Assembly: GCA_910592205.1 (NCBI GenBank)
Contig: CAJVPJ010000971.1
Location: 1 to 13,875, forward strand
Direction: 5' to 3'
Origin: Paraglomus occultum
Taxonomy: Eukaryota > Glomeromycota > Glomeromycetes > Paraglomerales > Paraglomeraceae
DNA length: 13,875 nucleotides
The translations under genes were made by a program, and so were the position numbers. Each line of letters opens with the position of its first letter. Within the stretch, counting starts at the first letter, position 1. Shown here piece after piece: positions 8,801 through 13,875 of the stretch. The notes beneath the pieces were generated by a model, which was given only the letters and a program-made list of their open reading frames with translations, did no database searches and was not told the origin of the DNA.

Positions 8801-11409
8801 ACACGACGATAAATATTAATTCTTAAACGATATGTCACACTATTAAGGTACATTTGACGACGTACCGCCATTTGTGCCCTTTTTTCATTTAAACGAATTG
8901 CAGTTGCAAAGTAATTTAGAACTTCTCCACGCGCAGCCGGGGATGCATGAACGATATTGCGAAATATACGGTAAAGAGTTTTCTACAAGGTAAATCACAA
9001 GAGATCAGTTAATGCGAATGTCTCCGCCAAAAGCAATTCTAACAAAAACTACCTGGATTCCTTGTATCGTTCCCCTCAAGCTATTAATCGCCGAATCGAT
9101 ATCTGCTTGTGATCGTTTCTGAGGGTTCGTAAAGTAGGCTTCTGTTACCCTTACCTAATGTAAAAATACACGTTCGTTATTATTTTGAACCGCCCGTTAA
9201 CAAAGATCTTTCATTCAATATACCTCCTCGGGAAAAGTAGACAGTCTGCAGAATGGACCAACCAACGTAGCAAGTTCGAACGTTCGCGCTGTCATATGAT
9301 CTGGATTCCAACTTGAAAGTGTTGGCAGCTAATAACAATTCAATATATGATTGTGCAGGAAATAAACAATGGTATTGGAATGCTCTAATACTTACCATTG
9401 CTGCAATTTGCTTAATTTCAGTAAGCGTCGTGAATGCCTATATTCAGAAGTATGTCTTAATTATAACTTTAATATCATCAGTCCAACTATTAATAATTTG
9501 ATAATACATACGCGCAAGGGGGGTCGAAAGTCACTTAATACGTTCACATTGCGTATCTGAGCAGATATCCCGCGAATAGTTACCCCAAATACCTAATAAT
9601 ATATTAAACATTGCATCAACCTATTCCGGTAATGTCTTCATATTCCTGTTTCGTCAAATCACTACTTGCCTCTTCAAATTCATCATTCTCAAACCTAATA
9701 GCCAAATCCTTAATAAATTCCAACGGTAGTCCCTCCTCTGTATCAGTCTCTGCCAGGAGTTTTGGTAACAATTGCTGAGAGCCCAAAGGAACAGAACTGT
9801 TCAACGAAGTTAGATGATATTCGTAAGAATGGAACAAGCGCAACCATCGGATCATAATAAATGACTAAGAACACAACTCACGTTTTAACTTGCGGAAACA
9901 TTTCTGGTGATTGTAATATCAACCCGGCGTACGAGACAACAAGTCCTTTTACTTTATCCAACACTTCAATTCTTTGATTCAAAACAGCTGGGTCCAATAT
10001 CTACTTGGATGATTATGGAAAATAATGTCAGCAGTGTTACTTGTTCATCGTAACGTGGTGTATAATCGCTATACACCCTAAACCGCCAATAAACTAACAA
10101 TACCTTCTCACGTGCTAGTACATTCTTCTTAACGTCAGCCACACTTTTCCAACAATCCACCAAGTAATCGAATAGCGGCACGTCCGGTAAACTTGCAATA
10201 GCAATAGTCGTATCATCATTGTCACTCATTCCATTTGGATCTAACGACAATCGTGCAAAAAGTGCGCGATCCAGTAGAGATTGGGAAAGTTTGAATTTTC
10301 CAGACGCGTTCTCTGTTGTGACAGTATCAAAGCGTAGTCAGGGACACTGTTGAAAGAATTGATACAATATTGAAATTTCGGACGCCCAAACACGCGTCGA
10401 CAGTGCCATACCAGGATATTCTTCTTTTAATTCGTCGACGAGAGTATTTAGGTAGATCAAAACATGGCTACTCTTTTCTGCCGCTGATTTCTTGAGAGTT
10501 GACGAAATCGATAATCCCATATGGGAAGGGTAAATTCAAATAATGAAAGAAGGCCAGAAAAGAAAACATAGCACTTTATTGTTACTTAAATAGTTTACAG
10601 CGTTTATGCAATAGCTAATGAATTAACTCCCCCACCTCTCTTTAGAAATATATGTCACGAGACTTACATCAAGAGTAATGCGCAAGACCTTTGAGATTGT
10701 GTCATTCTGCCAATCCTCAAATGACTTAACAGGAACTTGAGATTTTGGCGGTGGTGACCTTTTCTGCTTTTGGTTTTTGGTAGAAACGATTTGAGGATCG
10801 AATCACTTGCCGTGAAATACGTACTGAAAAACCGTTCAACATCACTTATACTCAATATCATTGGCGGCAATGCTTTGGGCAGACATTAGTCTAGAACATG
10901 ACGTTGTAATCATACCCAAACACTACCACATACTCTTCTCATTCTCATTCATTCTGATCGCATCATTCTTTTTGACATATGATGATCTTTTTCGCTTCTT
11001 AAGATGTCAATGTTCCAACGTCATACCTGAACATTAGCCTCTTCAACCCGCAATGCTTTCCTGCTGTTACTCGACCCTGCGCTTGCGGAGTTGTGTGAAG
11101 TAGTTCCGACAGAAGCTACTCGACTTGTAGAGCCCTGACTTACTGGCGTCTTTGACGACGAGGAAGACGACGACGATGACGATGTTGCGGCATTTTGTGA
11201 TGCATTTGAAGACGACACATTCTGGCCTAGTTTTGCTAGACGTTTCATGCGTATCTTTTGGTAATGGATATTAGTCAGCGGTAAACTGCGGCGACATTAA
11301 GAAGATACACATGAACGCCAGAGCTGAGATAACAACTAACCTTTTCCGCATCGGCCAAAGGCGTGGAAGTCGTATTTTGTGCTAAAGGAGTTGTCTCGCT
11401 GTCGGCCAT
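5857..11409 (-). CDS. UFD2: Ubiquitin conjugation factor E4 (Ufd2/UBE4 family, U-box ubiquitin ligase)
   Basis: E4 enzyme that lengthens ubiquitin chains on substrates handled by Cdc48/p97. Proposed exons: 11409-11341, 11254-11027, 10763-10668, 10490-10412, 10312-10104, 10000-9882, 9796-9670, 9592-9512, 9437-9396, 9328-9224, 9154-9053, 8982-8866, 8790-8692, 8623-8497, 8418-8261, 8188-8144, 8024-7867, 7785-7693, 7615-7498, 7424-7304, 7227-7101, 6974-6830, 6744-6240, 6162-6013, 5945-5857. They total 3309 nt (1102 aa plus stop), usual for fungal Ufd2. Phases match at every junction. The N-terminus (1-130) has [10 protein letters not shown] and a long Ser tract. The Ufd2 core spans about 270-1015, with [10 protein letters not shown] (774-783), LLMND (819-823), [10 protein letters not shown] (905-914) and GPKC (919). 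The U-box is at about 1024-1086, followed by a short basic tail. ATG 11409 fits because MADSETTP leads into the conserved [11 protein letters not shown]. Intron 7 appears GC-AG. The start of exon 3 is uncertain (10766, 10763, or 10758 with an extra microexon). No disabling change was seen. Confidence 0.95.
6013..6162 (-). other. UFD2: U-box coding exon of UFD2
   Basis: This 150-nt exon encodes most of the U-box, the RING-like E2-binding fold that lacks zinc ligands. The reading is [20 protein letters not shown], then a [10 protein letters not shown] segment, then KDPFNRKPL. This preserves the family skeleton DPxMxxxMxDPVxLPxS, DRxxIxxHLL and DPFNRxPL. The exon joins upstream through a phase-1 junction (TTG G|AT, Leu-Asp) and ends CCG G|gtacgt. 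The final helix ([18 protein letters not shown]) is encoded by the last exon, 5945-5857. Nothing suggests loss of E2 binding. Confidence 0.93.
8189..8260 (-). other. UFD2: Frame-neutral, stop-free intron 15 of UFD2 (72 nt)
   Basis: The donor is GGG|GTATGT and the acceptor is ATGCCAG|ACA, phase 0. Splicing joins EGRPQWSG to [11 protein letters not shown], the expected family continuity. Retention would insert 24 residues ([15 protein letters not shown]) with no stop. The donor GTATGT and a branch-like TATAAT..AATG stretch support splicing. Confidence 0.75.
8791..8865 (-). other. UFD2: Frame-neutral, stop-free intron 12 of UFD2 (75 nt)
   Basis: The donor is GCG|GTACGT and the acceptor is TTCCAG|GTG, phase 0. 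Splicing joins NEKRAQMA to [12 protein letters not shown], as expected for the family. Unspliced, it would add 25 residues ([15 protein letters not shown]) with no stop. The added part has no counterpart in Ufd2 proteins I know, so I treat it as an intron. Confidence 0.75.
9593..9669 (-). other. UFD2: Likely GC-AG intron (intron 7 of UFD2)
   Basis: The donor is GAG|GCAAGT and the acceptor is ATTATTAG|GTA, giving a 77-nt intron, the same size as its neighbours. The GC donor gives phase 0 on both sides and joins FENDEFEE to [10 protein letters not shown], which fits the Ufd2 family. GT donors tried in the exon (near 9713, 9666, 9663 and 9615) leave the next exon in a frame with stops, or give an intron of about 28 nt. 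GCAAGT is the form usually seen for true GC donors. Confidence 0.8.
11150..11195 (-). repeat. UFD2: Imperfect TCN trinucleotide run encoding poly-Ser in UFD2
   Basis: Mixed serine codons (TCG, TCA, TCT, TCC) give a run of ten serines near residue 50, in the disordered N-terminal region. The mix of codons means it is not a pure microsatellite, so length variation by slippage should be limited. Confidence 0.75.
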
Positions 11410-12090
11410 TGAGAGTTGTATCGAAATGTTTAAAATTGAGAAAATACCTATATTAATATATTGATGCGATCACTTGTGTAACGGCCAATCCCATTATTTC
11501 GACTGATTTGTTATCAATTATCGATAAGATTTTTCTAACTTAAAAATACTTCTCTTTGGCAAGAGACGAAACTTGATGTTATGTTTCAGAGCTCATCGCT
11601 TGTGAGAAGAAGAATGATTTTCCGTGTTATCTGCTATGTCTGAGATACTTTGACTCAGGAATAGTTCGTCTAAGCGGAAACATTTTATTTTGATAATAAT
11701 AAGTATATCGATGATCTTCCACTCTTGTATGGAAACCGTTAAAGAGCATTCTGAGAGATATTTAGACTGCATTAACATTATATGATTAAGGGTTTACGGG
11801 GAAAAAATGATGAACCGCTTTGGAAAGGTTGTCGAGCTTTAACAATTTACTAGTTCTTTTCAACATGACAAGTTCTCGGTATAATGAGATCCTTGATTTG
11901 ATAAGGTGCAATTGTATGGGTTCATAAGCATGGACGTTATGTTTTTCAAGATCGGCGAAGGCTATGGCTTTGGAATTTCTACTAAAACCTTTAAATGGGT
12001 TATTACTATTCGCATTTTGACACCGCAAAAGCGCGTAGTTAAATGCGACACGTTAGTTCCATTGTCGGTAATATTGATAATATCATATCA
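11410..12090. other. UFD2 upstream region with unassigned ORFs
   Basis: The first 20 bases before the UFD2 ATG (AACTCTCA-ATG) hold no upstream ATG. An AT-rich ATATTAATATAGG lies 40-60 bases further up (minus strand) and may serve in transcription, but no clear core promoter is recognisable. On the minus strand 12028-11786 is open for about 80 codons (..NNPFKGFSRNSKAIAFADLE..) without an ATG. A second short open stretch follows at 11778-11593. A GTAAAC..AATGCAG pair between them would make a 31-nt intron, far shorter than the UFD2 introns, so I do not propose a gene. No known motif was recognised. Confidence 0.35.
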
Positions 12091-12546
12091 ATGATTACTA
12101 CATCTACTAATCTCCCTGTTGTGCTAAGCAAAAAGCGTAAAGGGCTAAGAAAACGCAATAAGAATGGAACGATAGCTGTTGGCAGTGCAACAACATCAAT
12201 AAAGTTCATTTAGTACAGACTTGAGTTATTGAAAATTCTTAGTTGTATGCAAAATAATAAGAGCATGAAAGTAACCCTTGATAAAACTATATATAGGATT
12301 ACCTGTATACGGAAGTTCATAATTATAAATTTTCCATCGAATGTTAAAGAGCAATGCGTTTCTTGGCAAATGCGATTGCTCGAAATGATTCCGAGAGAAA
12401 AATTTGCCGAGTTACGTGAAGCGTTTCAAGCTCTTTCAAAATCTGAATACGATATGTATTTAATGGCCAAATTGAAAGCAACAAATAACTGTTTTAAAAG
12501 AAAACACGTACACATAAAAGAACTTTTTATTATTGAGACGCAATAG
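12091..12546 (+). CDS. Hypothetical ORF(s), helical and basic, no family recognised
   Basis: An ATG at 12091 opens a 40-codon basic peptide (LSKKRKGLRKRNKNG..) that stops at 12211-12213 (TAG). The next frame, open from about 12214 to 12546, reads YRLELLKILSCMQNN.. and later MIPREKFAELREAFQALSKS, a convincing amphipathic helix, then EYDMYLMAKLKATNN. The later part looks more protein-like than the other ORFs in this interval. TTCATTTAG at 12205-12213 could be an acceptor, so a spliced gene is possible, but I could not join the parts into one convincing model. It may be a real lineage-specific gene, a fragment, or chance. Confidence 0.2.
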
Positions 12547-12886
12547 GCTTCTTTGTCAGAATGTCTTAGGAATTGGCTGCGGAAATGTCAGAAATCATCT
12601 AGCAATGAATGGTATAATAATAAAAAAAATTTTTTTTTGACAAAGTGGGCATTTTGCTTTAACCGAGTAATTTTCTTGGAGGTAAATAATGTTCTTTTTC
12701 TCACTTAAATCGTTCGGGACTAAATAAACGATTTGCCAACCAGTATGACTGTGATGAACACAATTATAGTTTTAATTGAGAGATACCAAATGTTCATAGT
12801 AACATAAAACGAATGCAGAGATGGAAAACTAAAATAACCATTGACATAACGGTTGCTACAGTCGCGAAGAATTTTTTTCGAAAACT
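12547..12886. other. No gene seen
   Basis: AT-rich spacer with a poly-A/poly-T junction (AAAAAAATTTTTTTTT near 12624-12638). No ORF or RNA structure was recognised. Confidence 0.4.
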
Positions 12887-13138
12887 ATGTTAAAATGGAC
12901 CACCAAATGTCAATCAAATATTACTCTATTGCTTACAGCCGAAACGAGTTGTAAGCGATTTTATTGCAGGGTCTTGAAAACTACAGCACATCAATATCGT
13001 AACGCCGCCACGTATGAATATGCTGTTGGGCTCGCGCTGTGCATTACAAAGCTTGTAGATGGGTTGTACGGGCCTGCTCAGCTTAGTCTGCGTTTTGCAT
13101 ATATGGACAACGTAATGTTAATAACATCTTGCTATTAG
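12887..13138 (+). CDS. Hypothetical ORF, possible exon
   Basis: An 83-codon ORF. Its second half (from about 12969, after a TTTTATTGCAG acceptor-like site) reads YEYAVGLALCITKLVDGLYGP followed by AQLSLRFAYMD, which looks more like a structured protein than chance. It vaguely recalls the helix with 'RFVNGLxDPxQ' in Las1 ribosome-biogenesis proteins, but the expected downstream RHxATH motif is absent. I do not claim that identity. No further exon was found downstream before the transposon end. Confidence 0.18.
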   Translation: MLKWTTKCQSNITLLLTAETSCKRFYCRVLKTTAHQYRNAATYEYAVGLALCITKLVDGLYGPAQLSLRFAYMDNVMLITSCY

Positions 13139-13802
13139 TATTAGTGACGGGATATTTAAATACGATGTTATGGTTGAAAATTCATGGACTGTGTGGAGTA
13201 GCTGTATACTTTGCTTCAAATAGTTTGCGATTCCGTGGATGATAGTAAAATTCGCTGGTATGTTTACGTAGTAATAAGAATTCACACTTAAATTTAATAA
13301 CATTAATCCTGTATTTATAAATCTATTAAGGCAAAGGTCCGCAAAAAATGAAAGTTGAAAAAACACCAACTCACTATTGTTAGGAGGGTAAGTTCATTAA
13401 AAAAGTGTGGGCTACGACTATGCATCGGTACTAGAACTTTATGCAAATAAGATGAATGCAAAATCATGAGGGACAATAGAATAGGACACGAGAGAAAGTT
13501 ATGGCCGTTCCCCGTTTCGGGATTATCACATTACAACACCAATAAATTACATTTGGATGACATTAACACGATACATTTGGAAGCAATAGTGACAATCCCG
13601 AAATGGACCAAATCCCAGAACATATATATACGAATAAAATATATTATTATCTTTTGATTCTGCTCTGCAGAACTTATAAAGTGTCAGTGTTTCATCCAAA
13701 GACGATAATAATAATTGGGCAGTGATCATTTCGAGAGAGTGTGAGATTATCATTGATGTTGTCGCATAATCTTCGAATTCCAATAATTATAATAATTTAA
13801 TA
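13139..13802. other. No supportable gene
   Basis: Short ORFs on both strands (13118-13369 -, 13466-13657 +, 13547-13783 -) overlap and lack recognisable content. The end is rich in AATTATAATAATTTAATA, directly before the transposon terminus. Confidence 0.4.
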
Positions 13803-13875
13803 CACAGTGAAACTCGATAAGTCGGACACTCGATAAGTCGGATTTGGCTTAAGTCGGACGAAATCTCTCAGCCCC
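13803..13875 (+). mobile_element. Start of a second Tigger/pogo-like transposon (runs off the window)
   Basis: After TA (13801-13802) comes CACAGTGAAACTCGATAAG. A CAGTGAAAC start with CGATAAGTCGGA subterminal repeats is typical of Tigger/pogo-type ends. ACTCGATAAGTCGGA occurs twice in perfect tandem (13812-13826 and 13828-13842, period 16), and a third partial copy TTAAGTCGGAC is at 13849-13859. The terminal eight or so bases match the element end at 1-75 (CAGTGAA-CTC), but the subterminal sequences differ, so these are two families or two ends of different elements. The transposase, if any, lies beyond the window. Confidence 0.6.

Noticed and set aside
10001-10103. Open reading through UFD2 intron 5 ([14 protein letters not shown]..)
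   Set aside because: It is stop-free but 103 nt long, so reading through shifts the frame. Splicing gives [14 protein letters not shown], as in the family.
10321-10411. Coding continuation [20 protein letters not shown]
   Set aside because: It runs into a stop. Splicing from G|gtatgg at 10411 to AACAG|AG at 10313 restores the Ufd2 frame (EEYP-ENASGKF).
12887-13138. Las1-like exon
   Set aside because: There is only a vague resemblance over about 20 residues. The diagnostic downstream motif (RHxATH) is absent and no flanking exons were found.
13118-13783. Short ORFs near the right edge (13118-13369 -, 13466-13657 +, 13547-13783 -)
   Set aside because: They overlap antisense to one another, have no recognisable motif, and lie next to a transposon end.

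Overview
The window looks like AT-rich fungal nuclear DNA. It holds one well-preserved, intron-rich conserved gene set in gene-poor sequence that carries transposon debris. The fungal assignment rests on that gene, a Ufd2-type ubiquitin conjugation factor E4. Its protein reads like fungal Ufd2 (for example KRLAKLG near the N-terminus, [10 protein letters not shown], and [10 protein letters not shown]). It is cut by about 24 short introns. The intron density, AT-richness and Tigger/pogo and Tc1 remnants would suit an early-diverging fungus such as a mucoromycote or Glomeromycotina, but lineage below 'fungus' is a guess.

Layout. 1-77: the terminus of a Tigger/pogo-like DNA transposon, with a 15-bp perfect hairpin. 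78-1768: no supportable gene. 1769-2345 (-): a small two-exon gene or relic, about 155 aa, whose C-terminal half resembles proteins I associate with mobile elements. 2571-2930: an array of about six diverged repeat units, including a 67-bp segment present twice. 2981-3374: a decayed Tc1/mariner remnant with its right terminus. 3378-4437: nothing convincing. 4438-4956 (-): a 172-aa hypothetical ORF with one motif resembling Uma2-like proteins. 5221-5377 (-): a possible broken coding remnant.

5857-11409 (-): the UFD2/UBE4 gene. I rebuilt it by hand as 25 exons. They total 3309 nt, a multiple of three, and encode about 1102 aa ending in a U-box. Twenty-two of the 24 introns fall between 67 and 177 nt and have clear GT..AG signals. 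One intron is best explained as GC-AG. Two introns are multiples of three with no stop, so their retention would add 24-25 residues without a frameshift. The one boundary I could not settle is intron 2. An AATAAA signal lies 71 nt past the stop.

11410-13800: upstream of UFD2, with several short unassigned ORFs on both strands and no recognised gene. 13803-13875: the start of a second Tigger/pogo-like element, running off the window.

Functionally, UFD2 stands alone here: it extends polyubiquitin chains on substrates for Cdc48/p97 and the proteasome. Nothing nearby looks co-functional. I see no rRNA, tRNA, CRISPR or bacterial-type operon, and no convincing new multi-gene system. The points most worth checking are the unusual introns, the repeat array, and the small intron-bearing element-related gene.
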